Positions 48,798 to 57,430 of a stretch of 64,000 nt of DNA are shown piece after piece. Position numbers and translations under genes: made by a program. The number at the start of each line of letters is the position of its first letter. The stretch's first letter is position 1. The DNA comes from Azospirillum oleiclasticum (GTDB lineage: Bacteria; Pseudomonadota; Alphaproteobacteria; Azospirillales; Azospirillaceae): positions 1 through 64,000 of the forward strand of contig NZ_JABFFR010000005.1 of assembly GCF_013423485.1 (NCBI RefSeq). The letters are read 5' to 3'. The notes beneath the pieces were generated by a model. That model worked only from the letters and a program-made list of their open reading frames with translations. It did no database searches and was not told where the DNA came from.

Positions 48798-49817
48798 ATG
48801 CGCGCAGTGACGAAGACGTTGCGGCACGTCGCCATCGGGCTCACAGGCGCGGCCGTCCTTGTGGTCGGCATGGTCGCGCCGGCGGCCGCGGAAGGGCGCA
48901 TCCGCATCGCTGAGCAGTTCGGTATCGGTTATCTGCCGCTGCATGTGATCCGCTATCAGAAGCTGATCGAGAAGCACGGCAAGGCCCAGGGCGTCGACAT
49001 CCAGGTGGAATGGGCGCAGCTCTCCGGCGGTGCGGCCATGAACGATGCGTTGCTGTCCGACAGCATCGATGTGGGTGCCGGCGGCGTCGGGCCATTGCTG
49101 ACGATCTGGGATCGCACCAAGGGCAACGCCAACGTGATGGGCATCGCCACACTCAACGCGATGCCGCTGTTCCTCACCACCACCAACCCGAACGTCAAGA
49201 CGGTCAAGGACTTCACGGAGAAGGACAAGATCGCCTTGCCGGCGGTGAAGGTGTCGGTGCAGGCGCGCACCCTCCAGATGGCGGCGGAACAGGCGTTCGG
49301 GGAGGGCAAGTTCGACGCGCTCGACCGCTTCACCGTTTCCCTGCCGCATCCGGACGGCACGACGGCGCTGCTGTCGGGCTCCTCCATCACCGGGCATTTC
49401 AGCGCCCCGCCCTTCCAGTACCAGCAGCTGCAGGATCCCAAGGTGCGCAAGGTGCTCAGCTCCTACGACGTGCTGGGCGGCGCCTCCACCTTCAATTCGG
49501 TCTGGTCGAAGAAGGCGTTCCGGGACTCCAACCCGAAGACCTTCGCCGCCTTCGTCGGCGCGCTGCGCGAAGCGATGGACGTGATCAACAAGGATCACAA
49601 GCAGGCCGCGACCATCTATCTCGCCACCAACAAGGCCGATATGGACATAGCCACAATCGTGAAGATGCTGGCCGATCCTGACATCCAGTTCACAGTGGCG
49701 CCCAAGAACACCAGCAAGTACGCGGAGTTCATGCACAAGGTCGGCGCGCTCAAGAACAAGCCGGCCTCGTGGAAAGACTACTTCTTCGAAGACGTCCACG
49801 GAGAGCAGGGGAGCTGA
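48798..49817 (+). CDS. ABC transporter substrate-binding protein, SsuA/NMT1-like
   Basis: This 339-residue periplasmic protein of the nitrate/sulfonate/taurine/thiamine-precursor binding family has a signal peptide (IGLTGAAVLVVGMVAPAAA, cleavage near residue 31). Landmarks are RIAEQFGIGYLPLHVIRYQ, DIQVEWAQLSGGAAMNDALL and a typical SIDVGAGGVGPLL block. It is the first gene of a three-gene importer; the ATPase starts 4 bp downstream. The ligand is not readable; aliphatic sulfonates or amino-acid-like compounds are plausible. Confidence 0.92.
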   Translation: MRAVTKTLRHVAIGLTGAAVLVVGMVAPAAAEGRIRIAEQFGIGYLPLHVIRYQKLIEKHGKAQGVDIQVEWAQLSGGAAMNDALLSDSIDVGAGGVGPLLTIWDRTKGNANVMGIATLNAMPLFLTTTNPNVKTVKDFTEKDKIALPAVKVSVQARTLQMAAEQAFGEGKFDALDRFTVSLPHPDGTTALLSGSSITGHFSAPPFQYQQLQDPKVRKVLSSYDVLGGASTFNSVWSKKAFRDSNPKTFAAFVGALREAMDVINKDHKQAATIYLATNKADMDIATIVKMLADPDIQFTVAPKNTSKYAEFMHKVGALKNKPASWKDYFFEDVHGEQGS

Positions 49818-49821
49818 GACC

Positions 49822-50664
49822 ATGGCCCGACCCGCCGGCGCGATGCGGCAGCCGCGAAACTACGATGATCCGTCGGCGGCGCAGGGTACCCTGCGCCCGC
49901 TGCTCGACGTGTCTGGGGTTACGCTCCAGTACAAGACGGCACGCCAACTCGTCACCGCCACCTACCGCGTGCAGTTCCAGGTGCACGCGGCCGACCGCTT
50001 CATCCTGCTGGGGCCGAGCGGCTGCGGCAAGTCATCGCTGCTGAAGGCGGTCGGCGGCTTCCTGAAGCCTGTCGAAGGGTCCATCAGCCTGAACGGGCGC
50101 GACGTGCACGGCCCCGGCCCCGACCGCATGATGGTGTTCCAGGAGTTCGATCAGCTCCTGCCCTGGAAGACCGTGGTCCAGAACGTGGCCTATCCCCTGA
50201 TCGCCACCCGCAAGGCCGGCAGGAAGGAGGCTCACGAGAAGGCGCTGGACTGCATCGCGCGGGTGAACCTGTCGAAGTTCGCCGACGCCCACCCGCACAC
50301 GCTGTCCGGCGGCATGAAGCAGCGCGTCGCCATCGCCCGCGCGCTCGCCATGGAGCCGGACATCCTGCTGATGGACGAGCCTTTCGCAGCGCTCGACGCG
50401 CTGACCCGGCGCCGCATGCAGGAGGAGCTGTTGCAGCTCTGGGACGACCTGCGCTTTACGCTGCTGTTCGTCACCCATTCCATCGAGGAGGCGCTGATCG
50501 TCGGCAGCCGCATCCTCGTCCTGTCGCCGCACCCTGGCCAGGTGAAGGCGGAGCTGAACTGCCACCACTACGACCACCGCGCGGCCGGCGGGGCGGAGTT
50601 CCAGGCCATGCACCGGCGCATCCACGACATGCTCTTCGCCGACGCGGTGGAAACCCATGTCTGA
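49822..50664 (+). CDS. ABC transporter ATP-binding protein, SsuB/TauB-like
   Basis: This 280-residue ATPase powers the importer. Walker A is GPSGCGKSSLLKA, the Q-loop is VFQEFDQLLPWKTV, the signature is LSGGMKQRVAIARAL and Walker B is ILLMDEPFAALD, all intact. A ~30-residue N-terminal extension precedes the core. It overlaps the permease gene by 8 bp. Confidence 0.95.
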   Translation: MARPAGAMRQPRNYDDPSAAQGTLRPLLDVSGVTLQYKTARQLVTATYRVQFQVHAADRFILLGPSGCGKSSLLKAVGGFLKPVEGSISLNGRDVHGPGPDRMMVFQEFDQLLPWKTVVQNVAYPLIATRKAGRKEAHEKALDCIARVNLSKFADAHPHTLSGGMKQRVAIARALAMEPDILLMDEPFAALDALTRRRMQEELLQLWDDLRFTLLFVTHSIEEALIVGSRILVLSPHPGQVKAELNCHHYDHRAAGGAEFQAMHRRIHDMLFADAVETHV

Positions 50665-51541
50665 CGCCGTTCTCCGCCGCGAACCGCCGCTGCGCCCCGA
50701 ATTCGAGCGCACGGTGGTCGATGCCGGCCCGATCGGCGATGTCGCCCGGCCGCTCTCCGCCTGGGAACGGCTGACCGACCAGACGGCGCTTCGCCGCACC
50801 GTGCTGCTGCTGGCCATCGCCCTGCTGTGGGAGGGCTACGCCCGCTGGCTCGACAACCCCCTGGTCTTCCCCACCTTCAGCGACACGATTCTGGCGCTGT
50901 GGGACGGCATCCGCAACGACGGCCTGCCGACCATGGCCTGGGTATCGCTCTCCACCCTGCTCCAAGGCTATGTCGTGGCCGTGGTGCTGGCGGTCGTGAT
51001 GACCTCGGTCGCGGTGTCCACCCGGATCGGCAACGACCTGTTGTCGACACTGACATCCATGTTCAACCCGCTGCCGGCCATCGCGCTGCTGCCGATCGCC
51101 ATGCTGTGGTTCGGGCTGGGCACCGTCAGCCTGACCTTCGTGCTGGTGCATGCGGTGCTGTGGCCGCTGGCGCTCAACATGCATTCGGGCTTCATGGCGG
51201 TGCCGGAAACGCTGCGCATGGCCGGTCGCAATTACGGCTTGTCGGGCCTGCGCTATGTGTTCGGCATCCTGATCCCGGCCGCCTTCCCGGCCATCCTGAC
51301 CGGGCTGAAGATCGGCTGGGCCTTCGCGTGGCGTACGCTGATCGCCGCGGAGCTGGTGTTCGGCGTATCGTCCGGCAAGGGCGGGCTCGGCTGGTTCATC
51401 TTCCAGAACCGCAATGAGCTGTACATCGACAAGGTGTTCGCCGGTCTGGTGGTGGTGATCCTGATCGGGCTGTTCATCGAGAACGTCGTCTTCCGCTGGA
51501 TCGAGGGCCACACCGTACGCCACTGGGGCATGCTGCGCTAG
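50657..51541 (+). CDS. ABC transporter permease, SsuC/TauC-like
   Basis: This 294-residue inner-membrane permease has about six helices (LLLAIALLWEGYARWL first, GLVVVILIGLFIENVVF last) and the EAA loop LRMAGRNYGLSGLRYVFGILIPAAFP that contacts the ATPase. It belongs to the BPD_transp_1 family of sulfonate/nitrate importers. The PLP enzyme gene follows after 56 bp. Confidence 0.95.
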   Translation: MSDAVLRREPPLRPEFERTVVDAGPIGDVARPLSAWERLTDQTALRRTVLLLAIALLWEGYARWLDNPLVFPTFSDTILALWDGIRNDGLPTMAWVSLSTLLQGYVVAVVLAVVMTSVAVSTRIGNDLLSTLTSMFNPLPAIALLPIAMLWFGLGTVSLTFVLVHAVLWPLALNMHSGFMAVPETLRMAGRNYGLSGLRYVFGILIPAAFPAILTGLKIGWAFAWRTLIAAELVFGVSSGKGGLGWFIFQNRNELYIDKVFAGLVVVILIGLFIENVVFRWIEGHTVRHWGMLR

Positions 51542-51597
51542 GCGGCGGGCATGTCCATTCCACCTGCATCCGATTCCGTTTCCTGGAGACATCACCC

Positions 51598-52839
51598 GTG
51601 CGCTTCGACGCCAATCTGACCATCGAGCGGCCGACCTTCGTCACCCATCTCGAATGCTCCTACACCGGCGAGCGCTACGAGGCCGACCGGGTGCACAACC
51701 TGTCCGCCGCCGGCAAGCCGCTGCTGGTGCGGTACGACCTGGATGGCGTGAAAAAGGCACTGAACAAGGACGAGCTGGCCCGCCGGCCGCAGGATCTGTG
51801 GCGGTACCGCGAGCTTCTGCCGGTACGCCGGCTGGAGGACATCGTCAGCCTGGGCGAGGCGGTAACCCCGCTGGTCGCCATGCCGCGCCTTGCCAAATCG
51901 CTCGGCGCCACGGAACTGCTGGTGAAGGACGAAGGGCGCCTGCCCACCGGTTCATTCAAGGCGCGCGGGCTGATCATGGCGGTGTCGATGGCGAAGGCTC
52001 TCGGCATCACGCACATGGCAATGCCAACCAACGGCAACGCCGGAGCGGCGCTGGCCGCCTACGCCACCCGCGCCGGCATCCGCACGACCATCTTCTGCCC
52101 CGAGGACACGCCGGAGGTGAACGTCTCCGAGATCGAGCTCCAGGGCGCCACCGTCTACCGCGTCAACGGGCTGATCGACGATTGCGGCAAGATCGTCGGC
52201 CAGGGCAAGGCGGAGGTGGGCTGGTTCGATGTCTCCACCCTCAAAGAGCCCTACCGGATCGAGGGCAAGAAGACCATGGGGCTGGAATTGGCCGAACAGC
52301 TCGACTGGGACGTTCCGGACGTGATCTTCTACCCCACCGGCGGCGGCACCGGCCTGATCGGCATGTGGAAGGCCTTCGACGAGTTGGAGCGGATCGGCTT
52401 CATCGGGTCCAAGCGGCCCCGCATGGTCGCCGTCCAGGCCGCCGGCTGCGCCCCCATGGTCCGCGCCTGGGAGAAGGGGGAGGAGCATGCGCCACGCTGG
52501 GAGGACGCACACACCATCGCGTCCGGAATCCGCGTTCCCCAGGCGGTCGGCGACTTCCTGATCCTGCGCGCCGTGCGCGAAAGCAACGGCTTCGCCATCG
52601 CCGTCCCCGACGACGCCATCCAGGTGGCGTTGGACGAGATGGCGAAGTCCGAAGGCTTCCTCCTCTGCCCGGAGGGGGCCGCCACCTACGCCGCCTACAA
52701 GCAGGCGCTGGCCGACGGCCGCGTCCGCCGCGACGAGCGGGCGGTGCTGTTCAACTGCGCCACCGGGCTGAAGTATCCCCTGCCCCCGGTGCACCGCACG
52801 ATCGACCGGCACAAGCCGATCGACTTCAAGGCCCTGTAA
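51598..52839 (+). CDS. Threonine synthase-like PLP-dependent enzyme
   Basis: This 413-residue fold-type II PLP enzyme is annotated by resemblance as threonine synthase. The PLP lysine is Lys121 in PTGSFKARG; the phosphate-binding loop is PTGGGTGLIG; the substrate region is PTNGNAGAALAAYA. The N-terminal CSYTGERYEADRVHNL block fits the threonine-synthase clade. The start is GTG. Its position directly after a sulfonate-type importer suggests it may act on the imported compound, for example in a beta- or gamma-elimination, rather than in threonine synthesis. That is inference. Confidence 0.85.
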   Translation: MRFDANLTIERPTFVTHLECSYTGERYEADRVHNLSAAGKPLLVRYDLDGVKKALNKDELARRPQDLWRYRELLPVRRLEDIVSLGEAVTPLVAMPRLAKSLGATELLVKDEGRLPTGSFKARGLIMAVSMAKALGITHMAMPTNGNAGAALAAYATRAGIRTTIFCPEDTPEVNVSEIELQGATVYRVNGLIDDCGKIVGQGKAEVGWFDVSTLKEPYRIEGKKTMGLELAEQLDWDVPDVIFYPTGGGTGLIGMWKAFDELERIGFIGSKRPRMVAVQAAGCAPMVRAWEKGEEHAPRWEDAHTIASGIRVPQAVGDFLILRAVRESNGFAIAVPDDAIQVALDEMAKSEGFLLCPEGAATYAAYKQALADGRVRRDERAVLFNCATGLKYPLPPVHRTIDRHKPIDFKAL

Positions 52840-52853
52840 GGCAGAGGCGGCGG

Positions 52854-53504
52854 TCAGACGACCGCCGCACCCCAGCCCGGCCGGCGGACGGCCCGCACCC
52901 GGCCGCTCCGCCCGCCGCCGCAGTAGAAACGCCCGGCGCCATCGGACTCCAACCCCGACACCCCCGTGCCCGGCGGAAACTCCACCGCCTCCTGCACCGC
53001 GCCGGTCTGTGGGTCGATGCGCCGCAGTTCGCTCTGCTCCGCCTCCCAGGTGCCGTGCCAGAGCTCGCCATCCACCCAGGTCACGCCGGTGACCATGCGA
53101 TCGGATTCGATCGTGCGCAGGATGGCTCCCGTGTTCGGATCGACCTGATGGATCCGCCGGCCCTGATAGTTGCCGACCCAGAGCGAGCCCTCCGCCCACG
53201 CCATGCCGGAATCGCAGCCGCCGCCAGGGGCGGGGATCGTCGCCAGCACCGCGCCGGACGCCGGATCGATCTTCTGGATGCGGTCCTCGGCAATCTGGAA
53301 CAGGTGACGGCCGTCGAAGGCGGTGCCGGCATGTGCGCCCACGTCGAGCGACCGCACCACCGCACCAGTCGCCGGATCGAGCGCGTTCAGCGTGTCGCCG
53401 GTGGCGAACCAAACGTGGCGGCCATCGTGGCTGACACCATGCACGCAGTCGGTGCCGGGAAACGGTCCGTACTCTTCGAGGATTTCAGCCTGTGAACGGT
53501 TCAT
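52854..53504 (-). CDS. Beta-propeller (glutamine cyclotransferase/SMP-30-like) protein
   Basis: This 216-residue protein consists of repeated ~40-residue blade units (ATGDTLNALDPATGAVVRSLD, DRIQKIDPASGAVLATIPAP, RRIHQVDPNTGAILRTIES and SELRRIDPQTGAVQEAVEF). It resembles PQQ-type and glutaminyl-cyclase-like propellers. It has no signal peptide, so it is cytosolic. The minus-strand regulator gene lies 40 bp upstream, and the two probably form an operon. Function unknown. Confidence 0.75.
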   Translation of the reverse strand: MNRSQAEILEEYGPFPGTDCVHGVSHDGRHVWFATGDTLNALDPATGAVVRSLDVGAHAGTAFDGRHLFQIAEDRIQKIDPASGAVLATIPAPGGGCDSGMAWAEGSLWVGNYQGRRIHQVDPNTGAILRTIESDRMVTGVTWVDGELWHGTWEAEQSELRRIDPQTGAVQEAVEFPPGTGVSGLESDGAGRFYCGGGRSGRVRAVRRPGWGAAVV

Positions 53505-53544
53505 GGTCTTCGTGTCCTTCCGCATGTCGTGTGGTGCGGTCAGG

Positions 53545-54765
53545 CTATCCGGCCGGCAGCGGACCGGGGAGTAACAAGGTCGTCGTGAAACCCGGCAACG
53601 GTGGCGTCGTCCACCGCCGCGCCCGACCGCGGCCATAGGACTGCACCTTTCCATCCTCCGCCAGGGCGTCCAGCGCGCGCTGCACCGTGCGCTGGCTGGT
53701 CCCGAGCGCCAGCGCCAGGGCCGAACTGGACCAGAATTCGCCATCGGAGAGCAACGCCAGCACGCCGGCGTGCTCGTCCTCGATGGGCCGCGCCAGCACC
53801 GCCACGCCGTGGCACGCCTTTGGAACCAGCGTGAAGCCCCGCGTCGTCGCCTGCACGCCGGCGAGCGGGCGCAACGCGGCGCGCAGCCGTCCCATCTCGA
53901 CCCGCAGCCGTGCGCGGTGGGAGTCGTCCGCCTCGCGGGCGCCGAACGCGCGGCGGAGCAGAGCGTCCCGCACCGCATCCCCCGGCCATGCCTCCCCCAG
54001 GGCGCGGGCAAGCGCGAACAGCACCGGCCGCCGTGCCAGCGGCACCATGGTCTCTCCCTGGCGGACGGCGTGACGGCAGGCGTCCACGACCAGAGCCGGC
54101 GACGCCAGCAGCGCCTCAACTTCATCGAGCCGCAGTGGACGGTCCTCGCCACCCGTGACCAGCCGGGCCGCGGGTGCGTCGAGGGACGCGGTGGCGCCGT
54201 CGATTTCCGCCGTCAGGGAGGCGATGCCCGCCGCTCGCGCCGATCGCCCTGCCCGCTCCAGCGCCGCCCGCGCAGCCTGCGTGCGCAGCCGCCGCATCGC
54301 GATTCCGGCTGCGACTAGGTCTCGGACAGCCGTCACGGCAGGTGGCAGAGGCTCCGGCCCGGCCCCCGCCAGGGTCCTCTCGGCTGCGTCCAGCCGTCCG
54401 ACAAGGAGAAACCTGCGCCCCACCAGATTGCGCGCATGCGCAGCGTTCACGCGGTCGCCGTGCGCCTCCAGGACTGTCAGCGCCTGCTCCAGCGCCGCTG
54501 CCGACCAGTCCAGGTCGCGGCACGCAAGCGCGATCTCCGCTTCAGCGAGCACGCAGCGCGCGCGGGCCACCGCCTCCGTCGGGCCGAAAGCCTGCCCCGC
54601 CCGCCGCACCAGCACCCGCGCCCGGTCGAGGTCGCCGAGCTGTGCCATGGCAATGCCACGCAGCGCCAACGCCGGCGCGTCGTCGCGCAGGGACACGCGG
54701 TTCAGAGCGTCCAGAGGATCCCCTGCCGCCAACGCCCTGGCCGCCGCCGTGATCAGCGAGTCCAT
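53545..54765 (-). CDS. Two-HTH regulator with helical N-terminal repeats
   Basis: This 406-residue protein has an Ala/Arg-rich helical N-terminal half of TPR-like repeats (~1-190). It is followed by a winged-helix region of the OmpR/BTAD type (FALARALGEAWPGDAVRDALL, then RARLRVEMGRLRAAL and ATTRGFTLVP) and a second small helix-turn-helix near the C-terminus (SSSALALALGTSQRTVQRALD). It is probably a transcription factor for the propeller gene downstream, 40 bp away. I do not recognise a named family. Confidence 0.72.
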   Translation of the reverse strand: MDSLITAAARALAAGDPLDALNRVSLRDDAPALALRGIAMAQLGDLDRARVLVRRAGQAFGPTEAVARARCVLAEAEIALACRDLDWSAAALEQALTVLEAHGDRVNAAHARNLVGRRFLLVGRLDAAERTLAGAGPEPLPPAVTAVRDLVAAGIAMRRLRTQAARAALERAGRSARAAGIASLTAEIDGATASLDAPAARLVTGGEDRPLRLDEVEALLASPALVVDACRHAVRQGETMVPLARRPVLFALARALGEAWPGDAVRDALLRRAFGAREADDSHRARLRVEMGRLRAALRPLAGVQATTRGFTLVPKACHGVAVLARPIEDEHAGVLALLSDGEFWSSSALALALGTSQRTVQRALDALAEDGKVQSYGRGRARRWTTPPLPGFTTTLLLPGPLPAG

Positions 54766-54888
54766 TGCAATACTGCCTCGTCCGTCCCCCTGCCCACCGA
54801 GTACCCCCCGCGACCGAACGCCACCTCCGCCGGACCTTCCCCGCTCCCCACATGTTCCGATAGCACGGAGTGACGGGTGGAGGCAGCG

Positions 54889-55998
54889 ATGGCGTGGTCG
54901 TTTCCGATCGGGGTGGTGCGGGGGACGGTGCTGCGCGTCCATGTCACCTTCCTTCTGTTCCTGCTGTGGATCGGGGGAGCGCACTACGCGCAAGGTGGTT
55001 GGGACGCGGCGCTGGAAGGCATAGTGTTCATCGTGCTGCTGTTCGCCTGCGTGCTGCTGCACGAATTCGGGCATGTCGCCGCGGCCAGCCGCTACGGTGT
55101 GCGCACGCCGGACATCACGCTGCTGCCCATCGGCGGCGTGGCGCGACTCGAGAGCATTCCCGAGCAGCCGGCCCAGGAGCTGGTGATCGCGCTGGCCGGC
55201 CCTGCGGTCAACGTGGCGATCGCAGCCGCGCTGTATCTGATCGTCGGTTTCCCGGCGGCGGGAATCGAGGTGCAGAATGCCGGGGTCGGCATGCTGGAAC
55301 GGTTGGCTGCGGTCAACCTGTTCCTCGCCCTGTTCAACCTGATCCCGGCCTTTCCCATGGACGGCGGTCGGGTGCTGCGTGCGCTGCTCGCGTACCGCAT
55401 GGGCTACGCGCGGGGCACCCAGGCGGCCGCTACGGTCGGGCAGGCGGTCGCCTTCGGGCTGGGGCTGCTCGGGCTGTTCGGCAACCCGATCCTGCTGTTC
55501 ATCGCGCTGTTCGTCTATTTGGGGGCCGCGTCGGAGGCTCACGCGGTGCAGATGCGAGCGGTCAGCCGCGGCATGCTGGTGGCCGACGCCATGATCACAC
55601 GGTTCGAGACCCTTGACCCTACCGCCCACGTGGCCGATGCCGCGGACTGCCTGATCCGCACCACCCAGCGGGAGTTCCCGGTGGTGGACGGTGGTGGCAC
55701 GTTGCGTGGGGTGCTGACCCGCGATGACATGATCCGGGCGTTGCGCGACACCGGCCCGGAAACACCCGTCATCGACGTCATGCGCCGGGAGATCCCTCTG
55801 GTCGGCGAGCGTCAGTGTTTGGAGGACGCGCTGTCGCTGCTGCGCGACGGCACGTTGCCCGCCATCGGTGTGGTGAACGCCGCCGGCCGCCTTGTCGGCG
55901 TCGTCACGCCGGAGAACATCGGCGAGATGATGATGATCCAGACCGCCCGTCCCAACCCGTCGACAGACGGGCCATGGCGGCGGGGGACCACGCCGTGA
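54889..55998 (+). CDS. Site-2-protease family (M50) membrane metalloprotease with CBS domains
   Basis: This ~369-residue intramembrane zinc protease has the active-site motif HEFGH (residues ~58-62) in helix VFIVLLFACVLLHEFGH and the second-site NLIPAFPMDGGR. About six membrane helices are followed by two C-terminal CBS domains (ADAMITRFETLDPTAHVADAA and IDVMRREIPLVGERQ), which bind nucleotides. Family members cleave membrane-bound regulators such as anti-sigma factors. The ATG chosen has GGAGG seven bases upstream; a GTG 12 bases earlier lies inside that site. Confidence 0.92.
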   Translation: MAWSFPIGVVRGTVLRVHVTFLLFLLWIGGAHYAQGGWDAALEGIVFIVLLFACVLLHEFGHVAAASRYGVRTPDITLLPIGGVARLESIPEQPAQELVIALAGPAVNVAIAAALYLIVGFPAAGIEVQNAGVGMLERLAAVNLFLALFNLIPAFPMDGGRVLRALLAYRMGYARGTQAAATVGQAVAFGLGLLGLFGNPILLFIALFVYLGAASEAHAVQMRAVSRGMLVADAMITRFETLDPTAHVADAADCLIRTTQREFPVVDGGGTLRGVLTRDDMIRALRDTGPETPVIDVMRREIPLVGERQCLEDALSLLRDGTLPAIGVVNAAGRLVGVVTPENIGEMMMIQTARPNPSTDGPWRRGTTP

Positions 55999-56011
55999 TG
56001 GTCGCGATGCT

Positions 56012-57430
56012 CTACCGCAATGCGCCGTCCCAGCCGCCACCGAGCGCGGTGTAGAGCGTGACCGCGGCGGCATAGCGGTCGAGGGCTGCCTGGATGGCCG
56101 TGTCGTCCGTCTGGAACACCGTGCGCTGCGCCTCCAGCACGTTCAGGAAATCAACGGTCCCCGTCCGGAAACGGGCATCGACGATCCGCAACGCGACGCG
56201 GGCCTGGGCGTTGGCGTCCTGGGCGAAACGGTGGCGGCGCTCGGCGGTGTCGGTGGCGCTGAGCGCGTTCTCGACGTCACCATAGGCCGTCAGCACAGCG
56301 CGGCGGTAGGAGTCCACCAGTTCGGCGGCGCGGGCGCGGGCCTGATCCTCCTGGGCCTCCAGCCGGCCGCCCTCGAAGAGCGGGGCGGAGAGGGAGCCGA
56401 CGAGGCTGCCCACGAAGGTCGGCGCGTCGAACACCGCCGACAGGGCCGCCGCCTGCACCCCGCCGCGCAGGCTGAGATCGATGGCGGGCAGCCGGTCGGC
56501 GCGAGCGGTGACGATGTCGAGGTCGGCAGCCTTCAGCGTCGCCTGCGCCTGCCGCAAGTCAGGGCGGCGCAGCAGCAGCGTGGCGGGCAGACCGGCGACC
56601 GCCGGCGGCAGCGTCACGCCGACCAGCGTCCGCCCCTCCACCGCAAAGCCCTGCGGCGGACGGCCGAGCAGGATGGCGAGCGCCGTCAGCGTCTCCCGCT
56701 CCGCCTGCTGAAGCACGGGGATGGAGGCGCGCTGCTGAGCCACGCTGGCGCGCTGCTGCGCCAGTTCCAGGTCGGACGCGGCACCCAGATCCACCTGTCT
56801 TTGCAGGACACCCAGGATGCTCTCGGCGATCCGCAGCGTCTCTTCCGCCAGCCGCACCCGGTCACGGATGGCAAGGAGCTGGAAGTAGAGGCTCGCAACG
56901 CCACTCTCCACCGTCAGAGCGACAGCCTCGCGGTCGTAGCGGCTGGCGAGCAGACGCTGCTGTGCGGCATCCGCATTCGCCGTGTTGCCGCCGAACAGGT
57001 CCACCTGATAGGCGGCTCCCACCGTGCCCTGATAGCTGCGGCTGGACGAGCTGCCGGCCCCCCGTCCGCCGGTGCGCGAGCTGTCGGTCCAGGAGCGACT
57101 GTTGGACGCGTCCAGCCCCACCGCAGGGTATAGGGCGGCTCCGGCGATCCGGGCCTGCGCGTCGGCCTGCCGCACGCGGTTCGCGGCCGCGGCAAGGTCG
57201 AGGTTGTTGGCCTGCGCCTCCTCCATCAGGCGGGCCAGCTCGGCGCTGCCGAAAGCCCGCCACCACGCCCGATCCGGCCACAGCCCGGCCGCCCCGGCCG
57301 GGCTGTCCCAGGCAACGGGCGCGGTAACGGCGGGCGGCGCGGTGTCGGGAATCAGCGAGCAGCCGGCGAGCAGCGCGGCCATCAGCAGGGGGGCTGCGGT
57401 CCTGGAGAGCATCGGTCCTGGTCTTGTCAT
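56012..57430 (-). CDS. RND/MacAB-type outer membrane efflux lipoprotein (NodT/OprM family)
   Basis: This 472-residue outer-membrane channel subunit has a lipoprotein signal peptide ([11 protein letters not shown]) and the two OEP repeats, for example [21 protein letters not shown] and the repeated [20 protein letters not shown]. It forms the exit duct for the MacA-MacB pump encoded just upstream on the same strand; its start overlaps the macB stop by 4 bp. Confidence 0.94.
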   Translation of the reverse strand: MTRPGPMLSRTAAPLLMAALLAGCSLIPDTAPPAVTAPVAWDSPAGAAGLWPDRAWWRAFGSAELARLMEEAQANNLDLAAAANRVRQADAQARIAGAALYPAVGLDASNSRSWTDSSRTGGRGAGSSSSRSYQGTVGAAYQVDLFGGNTANADAAQQRLLASRYDREAVALTVESGVASLYFQLLAIRDRVRLAEETLRIAESILGVLQRQVDLGAASDLELAQQRASVAQQRASIPVLQQAERETLTALAILLGRPPQGFAVEGRTLVGVTLPPAVAGLPATLLLRRPDLRQAQATLKAADLDIVTARADRLPAIDLSLRGGVQAAALSAVFDAPTFVGSLVGSLSAPLFEGGRLEAQEDQARARAAELVDSYRRAVLTAYGDVENALSATDTAERRHRFAQDANAQARVALRIVDARFRTGTVDFLNVLEAQRTVFQTDDTAIQAALDRYAAAVTLYTALGGGWDGALR

